A stretch of 64,000 nt of DNA from Trachelipus rathkii (GCA_015478945.1 JABUQX010060173.1:1-64000), one strand, 5' to 3'; positions 1 to 12,960 are shown, numbered from the stretch's first letter. The notes: a model not told the origin generated them from the sequence alone. Made by a program: numbers and translations.

Positions 1-430
1 TTCTACCCGTTAGTACCCAACCCTTTTTCTAGCACTTCTAGCATGACATGTCCTACGTCAATAGAATACACTAATATAGGGTCTACCCCTATGTTGGAGT
101 ATGAAGGATTCTATTGTGCGTATTAGAAGTGTTAGGGGGATGTTCCTTCCTTCTACGATTGACCCCTTTAGGTCGCCTTAGCCCCCTTTTGATGTTTTTG
201 GCCTTGATTAATTGCGGTCTTGGCCTTTGATAGTGTTTCGGCCTTGATACCACGTACAAGGCCTCTGAAATTGACCTTTCATAAAAGTTCGTGAAGGATT
301 AAGTGAGATTAAGTCGAGCACATGTAGGTTTCTGACGCAGTACCTGTTGTAGGGAAATGTCCTAACATGAGGTCATGTAGGTATCTGCCCCTAACTTAAG
401 TCCCTGTATGTTACGTCCTAACCTCACACC
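1..430 (+). repeat. Head segment of the palindromic repeat family (copy A)
   Basis: This segment carries recurring motifs, in order: TAGTACCCAACCC, CATGACATGTCCTACGTC, CCTTCCTTCTACGATT, TTAGGTCGCCTTAGCCCCC, repeated TTTTGGCCTTGAT, GGATTAAGTGAGATTAAGTCG and CCTAACTTAAGTCCCTGTATG. The same order is found at 10070-10480 and 29911-30440 on the plus strand and at 31560-32040 on the minus strand. It is non-coding. The repeated GGCCTTGAT block is an internal short tandem repeat. Confidence 0.7.
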
Positions 431-770
431 TACACCTTACACCTACACACACACACACAACACCACCACACACACACACACACACACACACCCTCTAGGC
501 CTACTTATACCACCACGCACACCGCAGCTACTATATACACAACATACAACCCACCCCATAGACACTTAAGCTCACATATACACCTACAACCTACACACAC
601 ACACAACACACATGTACGCATGATAGACGTTTACACACACCCATAGACACTTACACCCACCCATAGACATACACTCACCATAGACACTTACACTTCACCC
701 ATAGACACTTACACCTACACACACAAACACACACACAACACGACACACACAACACACACACACATCAAGA
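430..770. repeat. (AC)n microsatellite and ACACTTACACC-type degenerate array
   Basis: Long CA runs (about 443-492 and 718-765) flank several copies of a CCCATAGACACTTACACC motif. The same CATAGACACTTA motif occurs in the AC-rich block at 19560-20140, so the block belongs to the repeat family rather than being an isolated microsatellite. Confidence 0.85.
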
Positions 771-935
771 TTGAGCCTCAACTTTGATTGCTCAGCTTTG
801 ATGCCCTCAATTTTGATGCACTCAGCTTTTGATACTTCAAACTTTGATGCACCTCAGCCTTTGATGACTTGCTCATCTTGAGCCTCAGCTTGATGACTCA
901 TCTTTTTTACTGGAAAAAAAGGAGGAAGAAGAGCT

Positions 936-939
<4 letters not shown>

Positions 940-969
<30 letters not shown>

Positions 970-1008
970 AAGAAGAAAAGAAGAAAAGAGAAAGAAGAAG
1001 AGAAGAAG
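940..1008 (+). repeat. (AAG)n microsatellite
   Basis: About 20 near-perfect AAG units. The complementary (TTC)-rich tract at 8866-8996 sits at the mirrored position of the palindrome. Poly-Ser, poly-Phe and Glu/Lys-rich open frames here are artefacts of the repeat. Confidence 0.9.
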
Positions 1009-1107
1009 TCGTCATATGACGGAAGCATATGAGCCGGAACCGGAGTTTGTGATGGCAGAGTCAGACTGGAATTCTGGCTCGCGTACATATGAGTCATTGA
1101 GACGTGT

Positions 1108-1272
1108 TTATATTATAATATATAATATATAATTAATATATATATATAATATATATATTATATATATATATAATTATATAATATATATTATATATATATT
1201 ATATATATATTATATTATATAAATATTAATATATATAATATATATATAATTATTAATAATATATTAATATAT
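1108..1272. repeat. (TA)n low-complexity tract
   Basis: Alternating TA with occasional AA or TT breaks. Similar tracts occur at 2594-2706, 3982-4131, 4604-4732 and 6455-6632, roughly mirrored around 4370. Confidence 0.9.
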
Positions 1273-2907
1273 GTTTCAAAGAACATAGATTTCGGAAATT
1301 TTTGGTTTCGTAACCCCCAAAATGAGTTCGAGAACCCCTTTGAGTGGATCCTCAGCCTGGAAAAAAAGAAAATTACAGAGAGTACAGGGCAGAGAAAAGA
1401 TGGAAGGAAGAAATAGAAGTTTGCGTAAGATGAACAAATGAATCATTGGAGTTATCGGTATCAGCACCGGTGCAGGGTCGGTGCGGTGGATCCGAATAGT
1501 AATATGTGCTTTACCATTAATATTAGTGTTTGTCTTATATGTTTATATACTTTTGTGAGAGAATGATGAATGACATAGTTCTTACACTCAAAGAATTGCT
1601 AGGACCCCCAATTGAGATGGAGCCGAACCCAAAATATGTTTTTACCCTTTAAATGAAATTTTAAAAGGTATAAGTTATTAATCAATACATAGACTTAAAT
1701 TTCAGATACGGCACTGATATGCATTAAAATATATGTAACAGCAGCCTTATGTTGTACAAATATATATAAAACCTAACACAGAGAACTTAAGTGGTTTCTC
1801 TCTTAGCCATACACAATGGTTATACATATGTTGTACAACTGAGATATTCAAGTCAAAAATCTTGCACTCGACTTGTTTATGTGTGCTATTTCAAGTCCCA
1901 TATAAAAGGTATGTGTGTATGTGTATGCATGTGTATATGTGTGAATGTGTTGTATGTGTAAGTTTAGTTAGAGGTCGATACACAAGTCTACATTTTTATT
2001 TCAAAAAAATTTTATTTTATAGAAACTGTTTCATTACCATTAAAGTGTTGAAAGTTAGAGTTTAAAGTTAAATGTTGGAGAAAAGTTTAAAGTTAAAGTT
2101 AAATTTTCATGGTGAAGGATAAGATTTATATTTTTTCATGTAATAAATACAAAATGTTTTTTTTGAAAACATTGTCTTTTGATGAAAAAACATTTTTGTT
2201 TTTTGCGAAAAAACATTTTTTTCTTTTGATGAAAAACATTTTTATTACTTTTTTTGAAACATTTTAAAAACATGTTTTCTTATTCATACAGTTGTCAAAT
2301 TTCCACGAAAAAAACATGATTTTAGGGACCATAAAGCGCCCATTAAAGCAGTTAAAACCTACAGCAAACAGCTCCAGGGGGGGCCAGTCCCCCACCCGCC
2401 CCACCCACCTCATGTTTTACTGCTTTACTGCTTTACCATACATACTATTATAAAAATATATGTCACTACTATTTTTCTGTTCATCATATAGTAAACATTT
2501 CACATTACCCTTTTCTAAAACTTTTTAAACAAACTTAGACTTAAAAATATATTTAATTCGTAACACTTAAGAAACCTGGTGGTAGACCTTTTATATATAA
2601 TATAAATATAATATATTTTATATATAATATATAATATATATATATATTATATTATATATATATATTATATATATAATATATTATATATATATATATTATA
2701 TAAATATAGAAACAGCTAACATAACAAATTTCCAACTTAACAACAGTGTAAAGTAACTAACAAAGCATACAAAAACGTAACATATCACCATTTTCATTGC
2801 ATTGTCTTTAACATTATCAATTATTTTACCATTAGCATAGTAATATTTAAACAAAAGATTTATCGTATCTTAACCTAACGAATGTAATAAACTAAGGAAA
2901 AATCGCC

Positions 2908-2958
2908 ACACGCACACAATACACACACACACAACATACACCACACACAACACACACA

Positions 2959-2990
<32 letters not shown>

Positions 2991-3402
2991 ACACACACAG
3001 AGTGTATATATGGCAACGTAACAAAGTTTCACATAATAAAAGCTAACGTATCATCACTTAAACTAAGAATATAATGTACAACGGTAAACCAAACATACTT
3101 TAAGCACGAATAAACAATCTAACATTAACAAATTTTCCATACTTAACAGCAGTAAAGTACCCAACTTAGCATACAAAAACGTAAAATCAGATTACATACT
3201 TTTTTTCATGCATGTCTTTAACTTATCAATGTTAAATGTTACATTTAGGTAGTAATATTTTAACAAAGATTTAACGATATCCTAACCGTAACTATGTAAT
3301 GGCTATTTTAATCTAGAACAAACACAAACACACACACATCACACACACACACACATACACACACACACACCACACAACACACACACACATACACACACAC
3401 GA
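2908..3402. repeat. Two (AC)n runs separated by a repeated ACATAGCATACAAAAACGTAAC block
   Basis: CA runs lie at about 2908-3000 and 3325-3402. The sequences before each (2740-2890 and 3130-3300) resemble each other: both read AACTAACxxAGCATACAAAAACGTAA, then TTTTTCATGCATGTCTTTAAC, then TCAATTA. A third, weaker copy lies at 3550-3660. This is a degenerate direct repeat of roughly 400 bp inside the left arm. Confidence 0.65.
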
Positions 3403-4149
3403 ATATATGTTAACGTAACAATGTTTACAAATAAAGCCAACATAGCAACACCTGAACTAAGTATATAATATACACGACAAAATATAACATTTTACCTTAA
3501 ACAATAAACTGTTTACATATAGCAAAGTCCATACTTAAAACATACAGATGAATGAGCTAAACATTAACATACAAAAACGTAACCTATTGTCACCTTTTTT
3601 CAAGCAATCTGACATATCAAGTTCAATTTACATCACATGGTAATATTTACAAGATGATCATTAACCCTGTCTAATATATCATACTGACAACGAATAAATG
3701 ATAACGTACCAAAGTTTTTTCCCCTTAACATAGTAATATTAACATACAAAAATCATTTCTAGCAGAGCACAACCTTCTACCACGTTCAAATCAAAAACGA
3801 ATATGACGATAAAATATCTCCGAGAGAAAAAAAAGGCCAATATACTGGAACAACACAGTCTAAGAGATAAGGATATTCAGACCACATCCGAAAGGGTATA
3901 GGATATTTTCAGCCAATCACAGATAGGGCAAATATAGATGACGGATATGTCCAACATAGAATTAGCATCCAAAGTCTTTTACACTAAATATAAATATAAA
4001 TTATAATATACTAATTATATAATAATATAAATATAAGTTATAATATAAATTACTATAATTACTATATACTATATATATTATATCAATATAAAATATTTAT
4101 AATAATAATATATTATATAAATATAGTAATATGGGGGTTTAACATATAC

Positions 4150-4591
4150 ATAGGATACGCCCCCCTTATGTAAAATAAAAGAAATCCAAATAAGCATACA
4201 TTTAATTAAAATATATAAAAGAATACATCATATCCATCGAAAGATATCCCGGTGGGTTTTCACCAGCCTTGCTAGATGAAAATATGAATCCCCCTGCGGA
4301 TATCATAACCCCGAAGGGTGTGTAAGCGACCATTACCCTCCTCGACAGGAAGAGTAGGCTCTCAGCCTGCTGTACACATACCCCTTCGGCGGTGATACCC
4401 CATTGGAGGGATTCTTTCATCCTGCAAAGGGGTTGAAACCCCGGCGACTATCTCTCGATGGTAAGATGTCATTCTCTTTATATTATTTATTATGTATGCC
4501 TATTTTTTGGGACTTTCTTTATAAATCCGCGTCCCTCCAAATAGTATCTATTCTCTCCTTCCGCTTTACATAAGCGGGGGCGTATCCTATG
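4150..4591. repeat. Central fold-back core with about 200 bp arms
   Basis: TAGGATACGCCCCCCTTATG at 4151-4170 is matched by its reverse complement at about 4571-4590 (CATAAGCGGGGGCGTATCCTA), with one or two differences. The inverted pairing continues inward: ATCCATCGAAAGATATCCCGG pairs with the stretch around 4440-4465, and AACCCCGAAGGGTGTGT pairs with ACACATACCCCTTCGGCGG. The symmetry point is near 4370. Single-stranded DNA or RNA from here could fold into a long hairpin. A diverged homologue is at 17231-17620. Confidence 0.82.
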
Positions 4592-4605
4592 AATGTACCC
4601 ATTTA

Positions 4606-4642
<37 letters not shown>

Positions 4643-5433
4643 ATAATATATATATTATATATTATATATATATTTATAAATATATAATAATATATTATAT
4701 ATCTATATCTATTTATATATATATATATACTAAGTTCTGTCAGACATTGCGATGCTAATTTCCAATGTTGGCATATCCGTCATCCCTATTATTTGCCCTT
4801 TCCTACCTCTGTGATTGGCTGAAATTATCCTATAACCTTTCCGTGATTGCGTTGAAATGATCCCTTATCTCTTTATAGACTTGTGTTTGTTCCAGAATTT
4901 GCCTTATCTTTAATCTTAAACCTGATTTTATCTTTCATATTCGTTTTAGATTTGAACGTGCTAGAAGGTTGTGCTCTGTCTTAAAAGGATTTTTTTTTGT
5001 TAAATATTATCTATCGTAATGCGAAAAAACTTTGTACTTATTTTCACTTTATTCGTATTTAGCTCAGTATGTGATATAAATTAGACACAGCTTGGGTATA
5101 AAAACTTTTGGTTTTACATATTACTGTTTAATGGTTAAAATTAACATTAATTACTGTCCCAGATATGCTCTTTTGAAAAAGTCTGTGAATAAGTTACGTT
5201 TGTATGTAATGTTAGCTCTTACTGCATGTTAGTATGGGAACTTTGCTAAATAGTAAAACAGTTTATTCGAGATAAGGAAATATGGTAAATTTTGTCAGAG
5301 ATGAAATATAATAATAAATATTCTTAAAGAAGAAAAAAGTACTTGAATTTGACATTTAAAAAAATAATGTAAAAAAACAATTTTACATTAAACATAAAAT
5401 TCAAGAACAAATGTTTTAGTGTAAAAATGTAAT

Positions 5434-5440
5434 CGTGTCG

Positions 5441-5471
<31 letters not shown>

Positions 5472-5520
5472 AAAAAAAAAAAAATGATAGTGTCTAGTGT
5501 GTGGAGTAAAAAAAAAAAAA
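5434..5520. repeat. Poly(A) tracts
   Basis: Near-pure A runs at about 5440-5484 and 5509-5521, and again at 5959-5978 and 6017-6042, in the right arm. The poly-Phe open frames on the minus strand come from these. A GT-rich run at 6055-6090 follows and mirrors the (AC)n of the left arm. Confidence 0.88.
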
Positions 5521-6010
5521 CAAAATAGTGAAAAAACAAATAAAATAAATGTAGTAGTGTGAATCGTTTAATATTAATATTGATGGCAATATTATTCTAG
5601 TTCATACAATAGTTAGGTTAGCAAATACGTTAAATCTTTGATTAAATATTACAATGTATAATGAAAAATTAACTTGATATATGTTAAAGAAACAACATGC
5701 AATGAAAAAAGTAAATAGGAAAAATAGCGTTAACGTTTTTGATATGCTTAATTGTTACTTTACTAGCTAATGAATTATTAGAGAAAAATGGAATAATTTA
5801 ATGTTAGCTAGTTAATGTTCAGTAGCTTAAAGTATTTAAGATTTACCGTTGTACATAATAATTACTTAGTATTAAAGGATGATATGTATAGGCATTCATA
5901 ATGTATTGAAAACTTATGTTACGTTGCCAAATATTCCACTAATGAGTGAGAAAAAATGAAAAAAAAAAAAAAAAAAACAAACAAAAAAATGTGTGCTGTC
6001 TAAAAAAAGT

Positions 6011-6044
<34 letters not shown>

Positions 6045-8865
6045 GTGATAGGTGGTGTGTGTGTGTGTAAGAATGTGTGTGTGTGATGTGTGATACGTAA
6101 AAAAAATAAAATGTGTAGAAGCGTGGTGAATGGGTTGTCAAAATTTATTAAATGTGGCAAAATACAAAAAAAAACGTGATGCGATTTTAAATTTCTTAAA
6201 ATAGTTTATTACATTCTATATAGAGTTAAAAACGAAAATGTCAAAAAAAACTATAAATATGTTAAATTGAAAATTAACATTGATAATAGGTTAAAAGACT
6301 GCATAGAAAAACTGTGCAATATTGTCACGTTTTTGAATGCTTATGTTTGTTACTTTACTGTTTGTTAAGTATGGAAATTTATTATTGTAGCTGTTTGAAC
6401 TAATACGATACTAATATATAAGTGATAAATGATAATAAAATATTAATTATCTAACTATATATATATATATATATACTTGATGATTTTATATTATTATAAT
6501 TATATTTATAAGTATACTAGTATAATATATAATAATATACATAATGTTGTGTATAATATATATATATATAGTAATAACTTACTATTATATAATCTATGTA
6601 TATATATTATTATACTTATAGTTACCTATAAAGGCTCTACCACCATCTTCCTAAACTCATGCTGAGATAAATATAAAAGCTATATTTTATTTAAGTCTAA
6701 GTTTTTTTTAAAAAGTTTTTTAGAAAAAGACCACGACCGGAATGAGGTAATGTTCGCAACCTACTCAAACTATCGGTTACAGGGATTAACGAATTTTGGA
6801 ACCAGAAAAGATAGTGTTATATTTGAGGTGATAGGAGGGACATATAAATATATTTTGCATAGAGATAGTATGTATCTTTCCGGTTATACATAGACTAGTA
6901 AAGCAGATAAAGATACTATTGAGGTAGGCTTGGGCCCAACCGCCCCTTTTCTAGCCTTTCTGCACGTGGCCGGTCCGGCCTGATATTGTAGAAGGTGGGT
7001 AGCCACCTGGAGGCTGCTTCGGTGCTCTTAGTGTGTCAGTAACTTACCTGCTTCTTATTGCTTTTGGATTGTCCTTAATAAATCATGTTTTTCGTTGGGG
7101 GAATATTTTTAAACACAACATTTTTTCTAGAGAACAAATAGTTTTTGAAGAAATCGTTGTTTTTCCGAAAAAAAAATGTTTTTCTGATCATGACAAATGA
7201 AAAGGATAGATATCAAAAACAAGACTAGATGCTTTTTTATCAAAATAGACTGTTTTTCAAGGAAAAATAATTAGTAGTAGTTGGAAGGTATAGATTTTTA
7301 TCAGAGAACTGTCGAAGATTCAAGACATTTAGATATCTGCCTTGTTATACTGTTACTCTTCCAAACTATATAACTTATGTTAAACTCCTCATATACTCTC
7401 AACCCTCTTTTTTCGTAAAGAAACCATAGTCTTTTTCTTCTATAAATGTCTAAATACATGCTACAGTTAGAATAAGAATAAATAAAATGTCCTACAGGAC
7501 TTACATGTGCGTAATAATCGCCTCATAACCATACACGTACGATCCATACACACATTTACAAGCTACATATACTACATCAGTTAGCCCATCACACATACAC
7601 ATACCCTTTTATGATGTATAGGTATCTTTGAATAAGTACGTATGATGTAGATTAACAAAGCGAGTGTCAAGTTCTTGGAACTTTGTGATAGATTTCTCAG
7701 TTGTACCCAACATATGTGTATAACCATTGTTAGTATGTGCTAAGATGAGAACCACTTAAGTTCTACTGTTTTGTTATAGAAGTTTGATATATATATTTTT
7801 ACAACATAGTGGCTTTACAGTGCTATTTAATGCAACGAGGGGCATGTTGCATTAAGCGTAGTCTATGAGGATTCATTAATTATTTTCCTTTTAAAATTTC
7901 ACATTTTAAAAGGGTCTTATTAAAAAGCCATATTTTGGCGTTCGGCTCCCATCTTCAATTGGTTGCTTCTCTCCTCTAGACATCTTGAGATATGTTAGAT
8001 ATGAAAGTTCTATGTTATTACAGTGATTTATATCCATCACTAAAACACCACGCCTATTACACACACCATCTATACTAATATACCCTTTAGTGGGTACAAG
8101 GCACACTATTTACTAATTCGGGACACCGCACCGACCCTAGCACCGGTTGTCGTACTGATACCGATATATCTCCAATTGAATAGCCTTCATTTGTTACTAT
8201 TTACGAATAACTTCTATTTCCTGCTCCTGCATATCTTTTCTTCATGCCCTGTTTGTATGTACTTCGATGTTTAATTTCTTTTATTTCCACAGTAATCAGG
8301 ACGAATCCCCTTCAATAGGGGTTCTCGGAACTCATTTGGTTTTAACGGAAACCAAAAAAAATTTATCTCTCCTGATATTGTTTAATTTGAAACATTCTAC
8401 TGTTCGTACGTATATTATTACTAACGTAGTAAAATATCGATATTATTATTCTAATCTTATATACTATATATATTATATAATTATATATTTGACTAAACAT
8501 AGTAATAGCATTTAATATAAGTATATTATATAGTATTGCTAATTTTTATGTTTCTTGTATATGTTACATTAGTATATAAGCTCAGTTATATATATATAAG
8601 ATATAATAAATATATAGTATTATATATATTATATAAGATAATTAGATAGATATTAGATCAGACTATCATGTCGGTTTATGAGGTATTTAGTCCGTGAAGT
8701 TCGATTGCCTATACATATTATATAATTATATATAGCACGTCTCAATTGACCTCAATATGAACTGGAAGCTCGAATCCACAGGATCTTACTGCTGAGCCCG
8801 TATTCATCCTCCGTGTTGCGGCTTTGTGAACCTTCATCGCATGACTCCGTCATATCGCAGAACTC

Positions 8866-8996
8866 TTACTCTTCTTTCTCTTCTATCTTCTTTCTTCTTT
8901 CTTTCTTCGTTCTTCTCTTCTTCTTCTTTTCTAATTCTTCTTCCGTCTTCTTTCTTCTTCTTCTCTTGCCTCGCTCCTTCCTCCCCTTTTTCCGTT
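8866..8996 (+). repeat. (TTC)n-rich microsatellite
   Basis: Pyrimidine TTC/CTT repeats with interruptions, complementary to the (AAG)n at 940-1008. Open frames in all directions across it have strongly biased Ser/Phe or Glu/Lys composition and are not genes. Confidence 0.85.
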
Positions 8997-10069
8997 TTCG
9001 TAGATGGAGTCAGACATAACGCTCTCGGAGGCAAAGTCATCAAAGCTGAAAAACCTATCATACGGGCAGTGCAAAGATGAGTCATCAAAGCTGAGGCATC
9101 AAAGTGATGTCAAACACGGGTGAGTCAAAAAGCTGGAAGGCTATCTCAAAATGGATAGAGAGCGATCAAAGCCTCTTCAAAGCATCAAATAGTTTGGAAA
9201 ATTTCCCGTAGTGCATTCAATACTGATCGACCGTGGAATGGTGTAGCCATTGAGTGTGTCCCCAGGGCCCCAGACGGGGGTCATTTATGGGTTAAGAAAT
9301 GATCCAAAATGACATATCCTAGCAAAAGAGGTGTTAGAGGTATCTTAGAGTCATTCGTATCTTCTTCAAACTTTGTATGTCTTCCTTTATATCTTGCAAC
9401 ATTGTTGCATCCAATGTTTCAAGCCAGAACGTCTAAGGGGATTGGAGGGCCCACCCCCTCTTAAAAATTAAAAAATGGACTTAGAATAGGTGTGCTGTTG
9501 ATAGATTTGGTGAGTGTATTTAGTGAATGTGAAGATAGTTAAGTGAATTCTATAGGAGTGAGATTGTAAGTATGATCATTAATGAGGAGTAGTAGTGTAA
9601 GCGTATTGGCATATAGAGCGTGAATGGTGTAAGTGGTGCTACATGGAGGACCATGTTTGTGTAATGGAGCCGGTGTGGAGGCTCAATAAAGTGTCATCGA
9701 GGTGTGTGGTTGTGTGTGTGTAGGTGGATACTGGGGTTATATGTGGTGATGGCTATTGGTGTCTGAGTGGCCCGTAAGTGCTGGGGGAATTGTATGTGTT
9801 CAGGCTCCTGAGCCACATATTAAGTAGAGTTAGAACAAGCCTATCGGATTGTGTAGTCTACATGATATGTTTTCATTGGTGTTAGAGTGTCTTTTGAGAT
9901 GTGCGTGGTGTGTTTGCTCAGTTGGCATACCTATTCTCTAGCTTCTTAGCACGACATGTCCTACATCTTAGAAAACACCCCATTTTAATGCCTACACCAT
10001 ATGATTATAACGGTTATTCGTAGAAGTCGATTGGTATATATTATTAGAAGAGTGTTAAGGATGCTTCCT

Positions 10070-10800
10070 TTCTACCAGTTATATTTAGTACCCAACCTGT
10101 TCTAGCACTTCGTTAGCAATTGACCATGTCTACGTCATAGAAGTACACCTAATAAAAATTAGGCTACCGTCTCTGTATGTATAAGTTTTGTCCGATGAGT
10201 GAGATGGAGTGGATGTGTCTCGATTGCGTGTGTAATTAGAAGTTGTTAGGATGGTTCCCTTCCTTCTACGATTCGACCCCCCTTAAGGTCGCTTAGCCCC
10301 CTTTGATGTGGTGTGTTTTGGCCTGTGATATTATCAGTCTTGGCCTTGAATATTTCGTGTGCTTGCTCGTCGTTGTTGGGATACCTGTGTTTTGTAAGTT
10401 CGATATAGCGGCTTGAGCAGATGTATTGACGGCGTGTGATTCGATTATAAGACAGTAACAATACAGCGCGACTTTTCAAGTTAGGGGCGAAGTTAGCCTA
10501 CATTGACCTCATGTTAGGACGTTCCCTGACAACAGACTGCGTCCAGTTCATGATATACGCTACATGGTGACTTCTGATAAGTGACAATGACTCACTTTTA
10601 ATCCTATCGACGAAGTGCGTTTTTAATGAAAGGTTGCAATTTCAACCTTTGATACTCTCAGGGTTATCATGAAGGCGCAGTCCCGAAAAATCTCATGATA
10701 GGCTCGTATAATGAAGCTGTACCCGATAAATATCAAACAGGGGCCAAAGAACATCAAAGAAGTGGCGGACTTAGAGTGAGAGTATCTGCTAAAGCCCTAA
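10070..10800. repeat. Inverted pair of head segments in copy B
   Basis: Positions 10070-10480 read in the plus orientation of the head (TTAGTACCCAACC, CCTTCCTTCTACGATTCGACC, TTGGCCTTGA). Positions 10495-10800 read as its reverse complement (CCTACATTGACCTCATGTTAGGACGTTCCC, a broken copy of CACTTTTAATCCT, then TATCAAACAGGGGCCAAAGAACATCAAAG). The symmetry centre is near 10490. This makes a second, smaller palindrome nested in copy B. Confidence 0.6.
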
Positions 10801-10859
10801 CTTAGAGTCTCTCCGTAGTAGAATGGAACATCGCTCTAATTCGTATACACCTATTATAC

Positions 10860-11580
10860 AAATACCACACTCAACTCGAATTTCCTACATCACCTCAAAC
10901 CTAATCACCATGAGACAGCCTACACACACAGCACACTATACGACAACTCACAAATACTAAGGGTGCACACCTACACACATACACATCCCTTCTCATGATA
11001 GCGCTACTTATTACCTAGCGACAACCTAACGCATCGATCAGTCGTACAGGCTATGAAAGTGCTCTTAAGAATAAAGCGAGCGACATACACCCATGCGCCA
11101 TAGAGCAACTGTAGACTGCGACGAGCAAAATAGAAGTAGAGAGGAGAGAACGTAAGCAGAACGAAATACACATAAAAGCACAAGAGTTTAGGAGAAATGA
11201 CTGAGAAAAGGAAAGAAAGCAATGCAAACAGCCTAAACGAGCTATACAGACAGACGAAGGAGAATGACATAGAGAAATGATAACATACCAACACACTCAG
11301 ACCCTTAACAGTTACTCTGGCATATATCATCACATAAAGTGAGGGTCCAAGGGCAAGCCGATTAACAATAGGCGACACCCATAAACAGCGTTTTGTATCA
11401 CTCCTAGCAACCTTCGATATGACAGATCTTAATAGGAACCGACCTAGTCGATTGCTCGACTCTACAAGTAGATACGCCTTATTACAACTAACACGGCGAG
11501 TAGAGAACACTTATGCAGTGCCACATCATCAGGCCCCAAACACAGCACGACACTACAACCCACTACACAACAACTCGATC
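10860..11580. other. AC-rich segment with an unrecognised 168-codon minus-strand open frame
   Basis: This occupies the position of the AC-rich block of copy A. It contains short ACACAC stretches and, at 11004-11510 on the minus strand, the longest open frame of the window. The conceptual product has a Ser/Arg/Leu-rich start and a middle of several Phe/Leu/Tyr-rich hydrophobic stretches. I recognise no family, signal or homologue in it. Chance openness in a compositionally biased repeat is the simplest explanation. Confidence 0.4.
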
Positions 11581-12699
11581 ATATCATTTTGATTAGCCTC
11601 AACTCTCAATAGCTGTCATGTACATCTTGATGCCTCTAATTATTAGAATCAGCCTCAGCTTTCTCTAGATTATAGTCTCCTTCGAAACTTATGATGGTGC
11701 CTCAGGGCTAGATTTGCATCGTGACATCATTCTCTCCGCCTCTCAGCTTCTGGATAGACTCTCCTATACTCTAACTCGCGAGCATCTAAGAGGAAGAGGT
11801 GAGCCTCAACGAATGAGAGAATCGCAAAGAATGAATAGATATGATAGCGACCAAATTAGTGTAAGTTAAACAAGAAAGAAGCAAATGAATGAATAAGAAA
11901 AGTAAGTGTATTTAGAATGTATAGAAGAATCGAAGAAGAAGTAAAGAAGAAGTCTTCTATGACAACGGACGTCATAATGCAGCCGCAAAATATCTCTGTG
12001 TCAGCTTTTTGTTTAGATGGTACAGGTCCGCACTGAGTGTAATCTTAGAGCTACTCATGTATCATTAATATAGAGGGTCATTGAGACGTGGTTTAGTGGG
12101 TTAGTACCCTCTCATCCATACTACCCTCATTATTACGTATAGCGGCTTTAGTAAAATATATCTCATTGTGTTGACCATATGTCGATCACATATAGCGTCT
12201 CCATTGTCAGAATTATAATTATTATATAGAGGATAGTTATAGGAATATAACTAATAATCCTAATAGTGTTATTAGATAAGAAGATTACTGATAATTCTGT
12301 ACGATAGGTTCTCCTAACAATGATCCATTATCACTTACATATTAATAATATGCAATAAGAGAATAATTGAGTCTAGTTATTTTGATAATTATGAGGTGAT
12401 CATTTTCTTCATTAAATCCTAATAACATATATTACCCTCACCTCGTTCTGTGGTCCGACTATCCCAGTTATGTGATTATCAATCCAGTTATTTATTGATA
12501 GACCTTATATTATGGGTGATAATAGTTCGGGGGAAAATATGAAAGTATGAATACTACTAGACTGGTAGTATGCAGTAGGCTATCAGTATAAATTATCGTA
12601 TTTTAAATATCTATGTTTGTGACATTTTTTATGCTAAATTAAATTACATACACTTCACTTGGTATTTGTAGCTATCTCTGTTCTAAATGAAAATCAATG

Positions 12700-12960
12700 A
12701 TGTGATTCTGTGAATTATTTAGGTTTCATAACCCCCCACCGAAAAGTGATTGTCGAGAGACCCCTTGAGTGGATCTCTCCGCCGCTGAAAAAAAGGAAAA
12801 ATTTACAGAGTAACAGGGCAGCGAAAGAATAAGAGACAGACGAGCAAATATTAGAGTTAGAGGTTTCGTAAGCGTTAGCCAAAACTCCATCATTGGAGCT
12901 GCTATAACCGGGTACTCTGGTGCATGTCACGTTGCAGGAGTGCCGGCTGACGGTGAACCG
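12700..12960. repeat. Conserved internal block of the repeat family
   Basis: This is the best conserved short block between copies (1290-1490, 8110-8370 in reverse, and here). Shared strings include CCCTTGAGTGGATC, GAAAAAAAGGAAAA, TTACAGAG and ACAGGGCAG. It is non-coding and useful as a family probe. Confidence 0.65.

Larger units (their letters stand above)
1..9240. repeat. Large palindromic repeat element, copy A
   Basis: The sequence left of about 4370 recurs in reverse complement to its right, in inverted order, with many indels. Matching pairs seen by eye are 3890-3980 with 4740-4850 (both contain TTTCAGCCAATCACAGA and GATGACGGATATG), 3760-3800 with 4945-4985 (GCACAACCTTCTA), 2140-2290 with 7080-7260, 1606-1650 with 7900-7970 (GATGGGAGCCGAAC-like), 1300-1350 with 8290-8360 (GAGTTCxGAGAACCCCT), the (AAG)n at 940-1008 with the (TTC)n at 8866-8996, and 770-900 with 9020-9200 (repeated CAGCTTTGATG). 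No coding content is recognisable, and the short open frames inside it are by-products. The left end may lie before the window. Fold-back elements of animals are organised in this way, but I cannot assign it to a named family. Confidence 0.72.

Noticed and set aside
447..492. AC run considered as a telomere-like or CRISPR-like array
   Set aside because: Simple dinucleotide microsatellite with no unique spacers.
885..1097. Phe/Ser-rich minus-strand frame
   Set aside because: Translation of the (AAG)n microsatellite.
5324..6160. Poly-Phe frames on minus strand
   Set aside because: Produced by poly(A) tracts.
8813..9088. Overlapping plus and minus frames of 68-84 codons
   Set aside because: All three arise from the (TTC)n tract inside the palindrome; composition is repeat-driven.
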